Assembly: GCF_017741815.1 (NCBI RefSeq)
Contig: NZ_JAGHMF010000011.1
Coordinates: 1-64,000 of the forward strand
Direction: 5' to 3'
Source: Rhizobium sp. 16-488-2b
GTDB lineage: Bacteria; Pseudomonadota; Alphaproteobacteria; Rhizobiales; Rhizobiaceae
DNA: 64,000 nt
Position 1 is the first letter of the stretch. Each line of letters opens with the position of its first letter. Below, in pieces: positions 53,432 to 63,341 of this stretch. The translations under genes and the position numbers were made by a program. The notes beneath the pieces are model-generated. The model had not been told where the DNA came from. It saw only the letters and a list, made by a program, of their open reading frames with translations, and ran no database searches.

Positions 53432-53965
53432 CTACTGGCCCAGCCGCGCGAGAAGTGCCGCCGCGCGCGCCTGCGGCCAACGCTTGACGGTGAGCGCACC
53501 GCTCCCGCGCGACACGTCCACGCCCTCGCCCGGCGCCAGCACGACCCTCGGCCCCGCCGATGGCCTGCCCACAGCCACACGCCCACGCACGACGAAGACC
53601 GATGTCGTGCCATTCTTGACGTCGACGGCCCAACGCGTGCCGCGCACCGCGGCGATCGCCTGCGGTGTCACCACCTCAAAGCCGCCACTGCGCCTGGCGC
53701 TGTCGACATCGACAAGCACTGCCTTGTTACGCAGCGACACCGAATCGGGGCGACCGTCGCCGTTGCTGTCGACAAGCTGGAAGCGCGCGCCACCTTCGGC
53801 GGTGACGGTCACGCCATCGGCGCAGCGCATGATCTGGCGCGCCGTGCCGGCGACGCGTTCAAGCGTACAGCCTGCGGACTGCGCCGATGCCAAGCCAGCC
53901 CAAAGCAAAGTTGTTCCGGCGAGAACGGCGGCCAGACAAGGACGACCGTACGATACTGTCTCCAT
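53432..53965 (-). CDS. FecR-domain periplasmic protein
   Basis: The 177-residue protein has a signal peptide (cleavage near ASAQ) and a FecR fold (AVRGTRWAVDVKNGTTSVFVVRGRVAVG). It also has a calcium-loop-like segment DSNGDGRPDS. The ATG at 53965 has GAGGGGG upstream. FecR proteins paired with CHASE2 cyclases are common and are thought to act as the sensor's partner outside the membrane; here the gap is only six bases. Confidence 0.83.
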   Translation of the reverse strand: METVSYGRPCLAAVLAGTTLLWAGLASAQSAGCTLERVAGTARQIMRCADGVTVTAEGGARFQLVDSNGDGRPDSVSLRNKAVLVDVDSARRSGGFEVVTPQAIAAVRGTRWAVDVKNGTTSVFVVRGRVAVGRPSAGPRVVLAPGEGVDVSRGSGALTVKRWPQARAAALLARLGQ

Positions 53966-54087
53966 GATATCCCCCTCTAACAATTTCCGCCCCACGACCG
54001 AATAGTGCACTCTAACCCCGCCTCGCCCGGCACCGCAATGCGCTTGGCGGCAGTTACACAGGCGATGAGACCATCCCGCGTGCTCCA

Positions 54088-55230
54088 TCAGAGCGCCTCC
54101 GGCGATGGTCCGACATAGCGGGCACGCGGACGGATCATGGTTCCACTGGTCACCTGCTCGATGGCGTGCGCCAGCCAGCCGGCGGTGCGGGAAAGCGCGA
54201 AGATGACAAGCGGTGCGTCGTCGGGAAGGTCGAAATGCCCGGCCATCGCCGCCAGCGCGAAATCGATATTCGCAGGCTCGCCCAACAGTTCCGCGCCGAG
54301 ACCGGCAATCTCGGCGTAGAGCTTCGGCATCTCGAACGAACTCATGATCGTTGCGGCACGCGGATCGCCGTCAGGATAGAGTTTATGGCCAAAGGCCCGC
54401 ACCAAGCCTTCCGTCGCCAACATCGTCCTGATCGCCTCGCGCGCGCCGATTTCCCGCGACAACTCCATCAGCCGCACGGCGCCCTGCCAGGCACCGCCAT
54501 GGCGAGGGCCGGTCAGCGTCGAGAGACCGGATAGTGTGGCGGCGGCCAGTGAAGCGCCCGACGAAGCGGTGACACGTGCCGCGAATGCGGAAACGTTGAG
54601 TTCGTGTTCGGCGGCAAGCACAAGTGCCCGCCTGATCGGCTCCGCCGCCTCCGGCCGATCCCAGCTCTGCGCAAGGCGCTCGTGCAGCGGCAAGTCGAGT
54701 GTCTGGCTCGGAGCAAGCGCGGCTGCCACCGTTGCAAGCACCTGCCCCGCTTCCGACTTCAACGCGGCGGGCGCACGGCCCAAAGCCGGCAGATCCGCCG
54801 CCGCTCTCCTCGCCAGCAAGACGAAAGCGCCTGATATCCTTGATGGCTCGTCTGCGGACAATTCGACTGGCGGGCATTTCGCTGCCGGGCTGTCCCACAA
54901 CAACGCCGCTACCTGCTCGAACGTCGCCCGTTCGGACAAGGCGACGGCCTCGCGGCCACGATAGTAAAGCCGGCCATCCGCGATCGTCGAAATCGCTGTC
55001 GGCAGCACCGGCTCGCCCCAGTCGATCGTCTCGGCGGCTATCGCCTCCGCCTTTCCTCTGCCGGCATGGCGCTTGGCGAGACGCGCGACATCCTCGGAGT
55101 GATAGAGGCTCCGGCGGCTATCGGCGGCATCGGGCTTCGCGCGGATGCGACCGCGGCTGACATTGGCATAGAGCGTCTGCGGCTTCGTGCCGAGCCGTTC
55201 CAACGCTTCCTCGGCTGTCAGCCACGCCAT
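54088..55230 (-). CDS. Citrate synthase-family protein with N-terminal DNA-binding domain
   Basis: The 380-residue protein has a helix-turn-helix of the excisionase/MerR type (residues 1-60, TAEEALERLGTKPQTLYANV) fused to a citrate-synthase domain. The synthase histidines are visible in GPRHGGA and FGHKLYPDGDPRA, and the aspartate in NIDFALAAM. The combination suggests an enzyme-like regulator that senses oxaloacetate, acetyl-CoA or related metabolites. It is divergent from a second citrate synthase, with overlapping palindromes between them. Whether it is catalytic is unknown. Confidence 0.88.
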   Translation of the reverse strand: MAWLTAEEALERLGTKPQTLYANVSRGRIRAKPDAADSRRSLYHSEDVARLAKRHAGRGKAEAIAAETIDWGEPVLPTAISTIADGRLYYRGREAVALSERATFEQVAALLWDSPAAKCPPVELSADEPSRISGAFVLLARRAAADLPALGRAPAALKSEAGQVLATVAAALAPSQTLDLPLHERLAQSWDRPEAAEPIRRALVLAAEHELNVSAFAARVTASSGASLAAATLSGLSTLTGPRHGGAWQGAVRLMELSREIGAREAIRTMLATEGLVRAFGHKLYPDGDPRAATIMSSFEMPKLYAEIAGLGAELLGEPANIDFALAAMAGHFDLPDDAPLVIFALSRTAGWLAHAIEQVTSGTMIRPRARYVGPSPEAL

Positions 55231-55254
55231 GCGACCCCTTACATTGATCTTATT

Positions 55255-55272
55255 CGTCAATATTGACGTCAA
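55255..55272. promoter_or_regulatory. Overlapping palindromes between the citrate synthase genes
   Basis: CGTCAATATTGACG (55255-55268) and TTGACGTCAA (55263-55272) are both perfect palindromes and share TTGACG. They lie in the 84-bp divergent region, 43 bp before the citrate synthase start at 55315. This position fits an operator for the DNA-binding citrate-synthase-like protein. Binding is inferred. Confidence 0.6.
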
Positions 55273-55314
55273 TCTATCTAGGTCCGATCTTTCCAAGCGT
55301 AAAGGAGAAACGCA

Positions 55315-56403
55315 ATGAAGAACGGCTTGGAAGATGTGATTGCAGCGGAAACCCAACTATCCGATGTGGATGGTGAACGCGGACGCTTGGTGATACGCGG
55401 CGTCTCGCTTGATGATCTCGTTCCCGGTGAGACATATGAGGGTGTCGCAGCACTGCTGCTTGATGGACTGATGGAACGTCCGGTCAGTGCGACGACATTG
55501 CGGTCGCTGCTCGGGGCCGCGAGGGTCGAACTCTATTCGCACATCACGCATCTGGACGAAGGACTTTTGGCGCTGCCGCCAGTCGACGCCATGCGCGCGA
55601 TGATCGCGCGCCTTGCCGACGGTCAGGATTTCGATACGGCTCTGCATCTGATGGCAGCGCCAGCCGTGTTCCTGCCCGCCATCCTCAGGCTGCAGGTCGG
55701 CCAGCGGCCGGTGGCGCCGGATGCGTCGCTGTCGCAGTCCGCGGACATATTGCGGATGTTGACCGACAGGATGCCGAGCGCGGAGCAGACAGCGGCGCTG
55801 GACGCCTATCTGGTGACGATCTCGGATCATGGATTGAACGCTTCGACCTTCGCCTCGCGCGTCGTCGCCTCCACCCAGGCGGGACTGACATCCTCCGTGC
55901 TGGCCGCCATCGGCGCCCTGAAAGGACCGCTTCACGGCGGCGCGCCCGGCCCTGTGCTCGATATGCTGGATGCGATCGGAACCGAAGCCAACGCCCATGC
56001 ATGGCTGACATCAGCACTTGATCGCGGAGAGCGGCTGATGGGGTTCGGGCACCGGATCTATCGTGTTCGCGATCCGAGAGCCGACGCGCTGAAGAATGCG
56101 CTCTCGCCTCTGGTTCGCTCCGGCCAGGTCGATCGTGAACGGATGGCGCTGGCAGCGTCCGTCGAGCGCGCCGCTCTCGATATCCTCAAAGAGCGGAAGC
56201 CGGATCGGCCGCTCGACGTCAATGTCGAGTTCTACACGGCGTTGCTTCTCGAATCGCTTGGTTTCGAGCGGCAGGCCTTTACCGGCGTCTTCGCAATCGG
56301 GCGCACTGTGGGCTGGATCGCCCATGCCCGGGAGCAGGCACTCAACGGCCGATTGATCCGCCCCCGCTCGATCTATACTGGCCCTCTACCAAAGGTCGCA
56401 TAA
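55315..56403 (+). CDS. Citrate synthase/2-methylcitrate synthase family protein
   Basis: The 362-residue protein has the citrate-synthase active-site regions SDHGLNASTFASRV, GPLHGGAPG and GFGHRIYRVRDPRAD. The segment that holds the catalytic aspartate in most family members reads NVEFYTALLL, with glutamate in its place; this occurs in one CitA-like subgroup. An AAGGAG site precedes the ATG. Its divergent partner is a DNA-binding citrate-synthase-like protein. It is probably not the main TCA-cycle gltA. Confidence 0.88.
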   Translation: MKNGLEDVIAAETQLSDVDGERGRLVIRGVSLDDLVPGETYEGVAALLLDGLMERPVSATTLRSLLGAARVELYSHITHLDEGLLALPPVDAMRAMIARLADGQDFDTALHLMAAPAVFLPAILRLQVGQRPVAPDASLSQSADILRMLTDRMPSAEQTAALDAYLVTISDHGLNASTFASRVVASTQAGLTSSVLAAIGALKGPLHGGAPGPVLDMLDAIGTEANAHAWLTSALDRGERLMGFGHRIYRVRDPRADALKNALSPLVRSGQVDRERMALAASVERAALDILKERKPDRPLDVNVEFYTALLLESLGFERQAFTGVFAIGRTVGWIAHAREQALNGRLIRPRSIYTGPLPKVA

Positions 56404-56506
56404 TCCGAAAAACTCAACACTAATAGAGATTTAGCGAATATTTACTCAAATCCCATAGATTTGCCCGGCGTGCGGTTTGGCACGCTTGGCATATCGGGGT
56501 TTGTCC

Positions 56507-58219
56507 ATGGTCGGATTTCTATCAAGCATCGGCTCCTCCAGCAGCGCCGTGCTGGACGCGTTGAACAAGTCGCAGGCAATCATCGAATTCGACCTCACCG
56601 GAAAGATTCTGACGGCCAACGAGAATTTCTGCAAGGCGGTCGGCTATGAGCTCAGCGAGATCGTCGGTAGGCATCACCGGATGTTCGTCGATCCGGCCGA
56701 GGCGAACTCTAGGGATTATGCGGATTTCTGGGCGCGTCTCGGCGAAGGTAAGTTCGACCAGCGCCAATATCGACGCATCGCCAAGGGCGGCCGCGAAATC
56801 TGGATCGAGGCGACCTACAATCCGATCTATCGCGGCAACAAGCCATACAAGGTGATGAAATTCGCGACCGACATCACCGCCGCCAAGAAGCAGGCTGCCG
56901 AGGACAAGGGCAAGCTCGAAGCGCTCTCACGCGCACAGGCGGTGATCGAGTTCACGCCCGAGGGCAACATCATCACCGCCAACGAGAATTTTCTGGCGAC
57001 GCTCGGCTATTCCTTGTCCGAGATCGTCGGCAAGCATCACGCGATGTTCTGCGAAGCGGATTACAGCCGCTCCGCGGAATACAAGGCCTTCTGGGCGAGA
57101 CTGGCAGCCGGAGAGTTCGCGGCCGACCAGTTCAAGCGGATCGCCAAGGGCGGGCGCGAGATCTATATCCAAGCGTCCTACAATCCGATCCTCGATGCGT
57201 CGGGCCGCGTCTTCAAGGTCGTGAAGTTCGCGACCGATGTCACCGAGCGGATGAAGGTCGTCAACGATCTCGGCGCCGGCCTCGCCCGTCTCTCCGAATG
57301 CAATATCCGCCAGACGATCGACGAGCCCTTCGTCGGCGAATTCGAGACCTTGCGCCGCGATTTCAACACCTCGATCGGCGCGTTCCAGGCAACGCTGGTA
57401 AAGGTGCTGCAGCAGACCAACGCGTTGAACGGCAACAGCCAGGAAATGCGCGACGCCGCCGAGCAGCTCTCCGCGCGAACGAGGGAACAGGCGGTCTCGC
57501 TCGAGGAAACGTCGGCGGCGCTTGAAACGGTGACGGCGACGGTCAAGTCCTCGACCGAGAACACGCAGGCGACGCGCAAGCTGGTACAGAGCGCGCGCGC
57601 TTCGGCCTCGACCTCCGCTGCCGTCGTGCGCGAGACGATCACCGCCATGCAGCGGATCGCCTCGGCTTCGAAGGAGATCGGCCAAATCATCGGCGTCATC
57701 GACGAGATCGCCTTCCAGACCAACCTTCTGGCGCTGAACGCAGGTGTCGAGGCAGCGCGTGCGGGCGAAGCCGGCAAGGGCTTTGCCGTCGTAGCCCAGG
57801 AAGTCCGCGAACTGGCGCAGCGTTCGGCCAAGGCCGCCAAGGAGATCAAGGGTCTGATCGAGAACTCCGGCAAGGAAGTCAACGAAGGCGTTCGCCTCGT
57901 CGACGCGACCGGCACGGCACTCAACGAGATCGAGACCTTCGTCGAATCGATCGACACCAACATGACCGCGCTGGCGTCCGCCGCCGCCGAGCAATCGACC
58001 GGCCTTTCGGAGATCAACAACGCGGTCTCGCAGATCGACCGGATGACCCAGCAGAACGCCGGCATGGTGGAGCGCACGACAGGTATCAGCTCGGAGCTCG
58101 CATCGGGTGCGGCGTTGCTGGCTGAGCTGGTCAACCACTTCAAGCTCAACCGGCGCGGCATGATCCGCGATCAGGGGACGCAAGCCGCTGCTCCGGTTCG
58201 GGGACAGCGCGCGGCCTGA
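56507..58219 (+). CDS. Soluble methyl-accepting chemotaxis protein with two PAS domains
   Basis: The 570-residue protein has two tandem PAS domains (about residues 20-130 and 140-255), both ending in FATD(I/V)T, followed by the signalling domain with the conserved hairpin tip [19 protein letters not shown]. No membrane helix is predicted, so it is a cytoplasmic receptor like BdlA or Aer-2 types. PAS domains may bind haem or flavin. The ATG at 56507 is preceded by CGGGG. A terminator follows. Confidence 0.92.
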   Translation: MVGFLSSIGSSSSAVLDALNKSQAIIEFDLTGKILTANENFCKAVGYELSEIVGRHHRMFVDPAEANSRDYADFWARLGEGKFDQRQYRRIAKGGREIWIEATYNPIYRGNKPYKVMKFATDITAAKKQAAEDKGKLEALSRAQAVIEFTPEGNIITANENFLATLGYSLSEIVGKHHAMFCEADYSRSAEYKAFWARLAAGEFAADQFKRIAKGGREIYIQASYNPILDASGRVFKVVKFATDVTERMKVVNDLGAGLARLSECNIRQTIDEPFVGEFETLRRDFNTSIGAFQATLVKVLQQTNALNGNSQEMRDAAEQLSARTREQAVSLEETSAALETVTATVKSSTENTQATRKLVQSARASASTSAAVVRETITAMQRIASASKEIGQIIGVIDEIAFQTNLLALNAGVEAARAGEAGKGFAVVAQEVRELAQRSAKAAKEIKGLIENSGKEVNEGVRLVDATGTALNEIETFVESIDTNMTALASAAAEQSTGLSEINNAVSQIDRMTQQNAGMVERTTGISSELASGAALLAELVNHFKLNRRGMIRDQGTQAAAPVRGQRAA

Positions 58220-58248
58220 GGCACGCGTCGTAAATTTGGGAATCAAAG

Positions 58249-58282
58249 AGCCGCCGCATCGTTGGATGTCGGCGGCTTTTGT
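58249..58282 (+). terminator. Rho-independent terminator
   Basis: AGCCGCCG (58249-58256) and CGGCGGCT (58270-58277) pair over eight bases, followed by TTTTGTTG. It ends the chemotaxis-receptor gene 30 bp after its stop. Confidence 0.8.
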
Positions 58283-58340
58283 TGTTTCGGGAATATCCCC
58301 GTGGTGGCTCGGTGCCAAGATCGCTGCAGCTCATTGCAGC

Positions 58341-58547
58341 TCATTCTTTGTTATCGAGGTCAGCAAGTGCGTCGTCCATGAAGGAGCTGAGATCGAAGTC
58401 GGCCTCATCGGCTTGCGCAATCAGCAGTGACTGGCGGCGACAATCCGCGGCGAAGCCGGCCTGACGCTTATCGGGAACCCAAATCCGGATGGGTCGCACA
58501 CCGGCGACCCTGAGCGTGTTGCGCCTCTTGCGCACTACAGACGTCAT
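58341..58547 (-). CDS. MazE-like antitoxin (DUF3018), no toxin partner
   Basis: The 68-residue protein follows the DUF3018 pattern: a basic start, RVAGVRPIRIWVPD, GFAADCRRQS and a C-terminal acidic FMDDALADLD. These proteins are MazE-type antitoxins normally followed by a MazF/PemK toxin gene. Here no toxin gene follows; 58340 to 58249 holds only a terminator. AGGAG precedes the ATG by six bases. It may neutralise a toxin encoded elsewhere or be a remnant. Confidence 0.8.
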   Translation of the reverse strand: MTSVVRKRRNTLRVAGVRPIRIWVPDKRQAGFAADCRRQSLLIAQADEADFDLSSFMDDALADLDNKE

Positions 58548-58613
58548 CGTCGGCTCCTGTGTTGGTCAAGCTTGGGCTTATTCTAAGGTCCCGCGTCAGC
58601 TCCGTCCACACCG

Positions 58614-58740
58614 CCCTCATTTCTGTGCTCGTCACAGAAATCCAGCCAGCCCAAGTCCTTGGGCTGGAAAGAGTCTCTTCGCCGCGCGGATGCGCGTCGG
58701 CTGGATTCCCGCCATAAGGGCGAGAACGAGGGGAGTTTTT
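58614..58740. repeat. RIME-like Rhizobium intergenic mosaic repeat
   Basis: The region consists of nested hairpins: TTTCTGTG/CACAGAAA (58620-58640), CCAGCCCAAG/CTTGGGCTGG (58646-58667), GCGC/GCGC, and the inverted pair AATCCAGCC (58639-58647) and GGCTGGATT (58699-58707). This closely resembles the RIME elements scattered in rhizobial genomes. It lies between the antitoxin gene and pyrG. Confidence 0.7.
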
Positions 58741-58787
58741 TGTACCGAGCGCTCCTCGCAACGGCCGTTACGTCAGACCTAGAAAGC

Positions 58788-58814
58788 AAAAAGGCCGCTC
58801 TCGAAAGCGGCCTT
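58788..58814 (-). terminator. Rho-independent terminator of pyrG
   Basis: AAGGCCGCT (58791-58799) and AGCGGCCTT (58806-58814) pair perfectly with a short loop, and the minus strand continues into TTT. It stands 24 bp after the pyrG stop. Confidence 0.83.
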
Positions 58815-58837
58815 CTCTATCGTCTTGCAACTATGTC

Positions 58838-60478
<1,641 letters not shown>

Positions 60479-60503
60479 TTACCTTTTCAAAAACGATTCC
60501 ACC

Positions 60504-60536
60504 AGCCCTAAAATTCATGTCCTGAATTTTAGGGCT
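60504..60536. repeat. Perfect 14-bp inverted repeat in the pyrG leader
   Basis: AGCCCTAAAATTCA (60504-60517) and TGAATTTTAGGGCT (60523-60536) pair perfectly around a 5-nt loop, 38 bp upstream of the pyrG start. No T run follows on either strand, so it is not a simple terminator. It may be a dispersed rhizobial palindrome or a regulatory hairpin. Confidence 0.7.
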
Positions 60537-60593
60537 CTAATTTAACAGCATTCTTCCCGCGCTTGCCGCGTGATCGCTGTCGGTGACTTCAAG

Positions 60594-60628
60594 ACAAAAG
60601 AAAACCGGCAGACCCTGGGGCCTGCCGG
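60594..60628 (-). terminator. Rho-independent terminator of secG
   Basis: CCGGCAG (60605-60611) and CTGCCGG (60622-60628) form the stem; the minus strand continues TTTTCTTTTG. It is 20 bp after the secG stop. Confidence 0.78.
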
Positions 60629-60648
60629 CGGTTTATGTGTCGTTCGGC

Positions 60649-61200
60649 TTACTGCCCGCTGGGAGCAGTCGCCGGTGCCGGAGCGGCAGGCGTGGTGGCC
60701 TGCGGTGCTGCCGGAGCAGTTTCAGTCGCTGCCGGGGCCGGCGTGGTCGCGGCGGGAGCCGGAGCGGTGGCTGCAGGGGCAGCCGGAGCGGTCGCGGCAG
60801 GAGCCTGAGCGGCCGGAGCAGCAGGTGCGTCGCCGCCGGTCGGAACGCCGTTGCCGGCAGGAGCAGCAGGTGCAGCCGGAGCGGCGGCACCGTTCTGCTG
60901 CTGGCCGCCGAGCGAATCAAGAATGCCGTTGCCCTGCCCGCTCGTTGCCGGAATGCGGTTCAGGATATCCGTCGGACGGCTTTCGTAGCGGTTCAATACG
61001 CCGAGGCCGAGCGAGGTGATGAAGAAGAGTGCTGCGAGGATCGCCGTCGTGCGGGTCAGCGCATTGGCCGTGCCGCGCGCCGACATGAAGCCCGAACCGC
61101 CGCCGATACCGAGGCCACCGCCTTCGGAGCGCTGGATAAGCACAACGCCGACAAGCGCCAGCACGATCATGAGATGAATGACAATCAATACGGTCTGCAT
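60649..61200 (-). CDS. secG: Preprotein translocase subunit SecG with long Ala/Pro tail
   Basis: The 183-residue protein has the two SecG membrane helices (residues 1-20 and 53-72) with the conserved loop QRSEGGGLGIGGG, part of the SecYEG channel. From about residue 100 to the end it is a low-complexity alanine/proline/threonine tail, far longer than in E. coli SecG (110 residues). Such tails are common in alphaproteobacteria. A terminator follows. Confidence 0.95.
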   Translation of the reverse strand: MQTVLIVIHLMIVLALVGVVLIQRSEGGGLGIGGGSGFMSARGTANALTRTTAILAALFFITSLGLGVLNRYESRPTDILNRIPATSGQGNGILDSLGGQQQNGAAAPAAPAAPAGNGVPTGGDAPAAPAAQAPAATAPAAPAATAPAPAATTPAPAATETAPAAPQATTPAAPAPATAPSGQ

Positions 61201-61306
61201 GGGTCCAGTCCTGCCGGCGCGAAGCGGGCATAAAGTAAAATTCTGGCGCTCTTTACATGAGGTGATCCGCTATTCCAAGCCCTTCGGCCCGGAATATACA
61301 CGCATC

Positions 61307-62077
61307 TCAAGAGAGCAACGCCTCGTATGCGCCGTAGATGGCGAGGAAATCGGTGGCTTTCAAGCTCGCGCCGCCGATCAGCGCGCCGTCGACATTGGCG
61401 ACGCCCATCAATTCCCTGGCGTTGCCCGGCTTGACCGAGCCACCATAGAGGATGCGGAACTTGCGGCCGTTGTCGCCGAAGCGGGCGACGAGGTCGGCGC
61501 GCATGAAGGCATGCGCCTTCTCGACGTCCTCGACGGTCGGCGTGACACCGGTGCCGATCGCCCATACCGGTTCATAGGCAATCACGGTGGTTTCCGGTGT
61601 GGCATTCTCCGGCACGGAGGCCGACAGCTGACGCTTGATGATATCGAGTGCCTGGCCGGCCTGGCGCTCGGCGGCGGTCTCGCCGATGCAGACGATCGCG
61701 GTCAGGTCGGCAGCGGCGGCGGCTTCCGCCTTGGCGCGCACCAGATGGTCCGTCTCGGCATGATCGGTGCGGCGTTCGGAATGGCCGACGATGACATAGG
61801 TGCCGAAGCAATCGGCGATCATTTCAGCCGAGATATCGCCGGTATGGGCGCCTTCGGGGTTCTGGTGGCAATCCTGCGCGCCGATGGCGAGCGGGCTGTC
61901 GGTGCAGAGCGCGGTCGCCACGTAAAGCAGCGTCGCCGGCGGGCAAATCAGCGCTTCCACCTTGTTGGAAAGAGGACCCTGGACACCCGAAGCGATCGCC
62001 TTGATCTGATCCAGCGAGGCACGCGTGCCGTTCATTTTCCAGTTTCCCGCCACAAGCGGTCGCACGTCAGGTGTCAT
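61307..62077 (-). CDS. tpiA: Triosephosphate isomerase
   Basis: The 256-residue TIM barrel has NWKMNG, the catalytic histidine in VIVGHSERR, and the catalytic glutamate in [11 protein letters not shown]. It interconverts dihydroxyacetone phosphate and glyceraldehyde 3-phosphate. The ATG at 62077 ([11 protein letters not shown]) is used; an earlier in-frame start would add 18 unrelated residues. Confidence 0.97.
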   Translation of the reverse strand: MTPDVRPLVAGNWKMNGTRASLDQIKAIASGVQGPLSNKVEALICPPATLLYVATALCTDSPLAIGAQDCHQNPEGAHTGDISAEMIADCFGTYVIVGHSERRTDHAETDHLVRAKAEAAAAADLTAIVCIGETAAERQAGQALDIIKRQLSASVPENATPETTVIAYEPVWAIGTGVTPTVEDVEKAHAFMRADLVARFGDNGRKFRILYGGSVKPGNARELMGVANVDGALIGGASLKATDFLAIYGAYEALLS

Positions 62078-62237
62078 GCCGGCCTTCCCCATTTCTCCGT
62101 CAGCACGGGCCTTAGCAAAAGCATGCGGCAATGAAAAGGTTTGGGACGCTTACGTAAGGGAAATTGCGGCGTTTTGCGGCGCAAATGCTTAAAATTTGTC
62201 AGCCGTGTTGCCTAAACTATGGCTAGCCCCCTCAATT

Positions 62238-63122
62238 CTAGGAGGCCAATATCCAGTTCAGCGTCTGGCGCCAATCGATCATGCGGATTGGCGTCCCGTG
62301 ATTGCCCGTCTGGTATAGCGTGAAATGGGTCGGGTAGCGCGATTTGATCAGCGTTTCGAACAGCGCCTGCTGGTCGGCGGCGGCGTAGGTCGGGTCGCGG
62401 CTGCCGTGGGCGAACCAGAGCGGCAGCTTGGCCTTGTAGAAGGCGCTCTTCATAAAATCGGGATCGGCGACGCCGCTCATGATGACCATGCCCTTGAGGC
62501 GCTTGACCGTCTCGGCGTCGCGCGTCGCGCCCCAGCAGATCTGGCTGCCCATGGAGGCGCAGGTCAGGATGATCGGGCGGCCCGGCGCCTGAGCGCTGGC
62601 GTAGCGGATGAGGCCTGCGACAGCGGTCACGCCATCACTGTCGAAGGTCTTGACCGACGGCGCATAATAGACGCCGCCATTGCCGGCGACGAGGTTCTTC
62701 AGCCGGTTGAAGTTACCGCCGAAGGTGTAATCGTTGACGCCGAGGCGGCGGTCGCCGTCGCGACCGTGGATGAAGATGACCGTGAAGGCGGCACCGGCGC
62801 TCGGCCCTACCCTTGCGACATCCAGCTTGACGCCGTCGAGCGACAGCGTTTCGTTGTTCTGAAGCTTGCGGATGCCGAGCGAGACATACTTCTGCTGCGT
62901 GCGCTTTTCCGGGATCTGGTCGCGGCCGTTGATATCGCGCATCTCGTTGTAGTCGATAACGTCGAAAGCGCCGCCATTGCCGGTCTGAAGCGTCGTCTGG
63001 CTGGAAAACAGGTCGTCCTTGAAGGGTGGCAAGGTGTCGGCAGCGCTGAGATCAGCCGATGCGACCATGAAAAAGGCCGCAATTGCTGTGATAGTTATGC
63101 AATGACTTGTGGACATTCGCAT
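62238..63122 (-). CDS. Exported alpha/beta hydrolase-like protein
   Basis: The 294-residue protein has a signal peptide (cleavage near DLSA) and an alpha/beta-hydrolase core: an oxyanion region FIHGRDGDRR, a nucleophile elbow in TCASMGSQ (Cys-Ala-Ser-Met-Gly, not the usual GxSxG), an acidic residue in AHGSRDPTY, and the histidine in GNHGTP. The ATG at 63122 has AGGGAA upstream. It lies divergent from parE. Substrate unknown. Confidence 0.82.
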   Translation of the reverse strand: MRMSTSHCITITAIAAFFMVASADLSAADTLPPFKDDLFSSQTTLQTGNGGAFDVIDYNEMRDINGRDQIPEKRTQQKYVSLGIRKLQNNETLSLDGVKLDVARVGPSAGAAFTVIFIHGRDGDRRLGVNDYTFGGNFNRLKNLVAGNGGVYYAPSVKTFDSDGVTAVAGLIRYASAQAPGRPIILTCASMGSQICWGATRDAETVKRLKGMVIMSGVADPDFMKSAFYKAKLPLWFAHGSRDPTYAAADQQALFETLIKSRYPTHFTLYQTGNHGTPIRMIDWRQTLNWILAS

Positions 63123-63341
63123 GCGCAAGGTTCCCTGAGGCGTCTGGCCGCTTGCCATTCGGCGACCCAGGACGCAAATCATTTCTTAATGAAAGTCCGC
63201 CCGATGAGGTGGCGTCGCGTATCGAGGTGCTTTCTGGCAGACTCTGCCTGATTCGCAAACGTGACATGAATTGCGGTGATTTTGGGTCAGGCTCAAGCGC
63301 AAGCGGCCACCCCACGACAAGATGAAGATCTGAACGGCTCC

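Noticed and set aside
56927..58318. A 463-codon minus-strand frame opposite the chemoreceptor
   Set aside because: Antisense to a gene with clear PAS and signalling motifs; no family features of its own.
60583..61233. Plus-strand frames opposite the SecG tail
   Set aside because: Arise from the repetitive Ala/Pro codons read backwards; Arg/Gly-rich with no domain.
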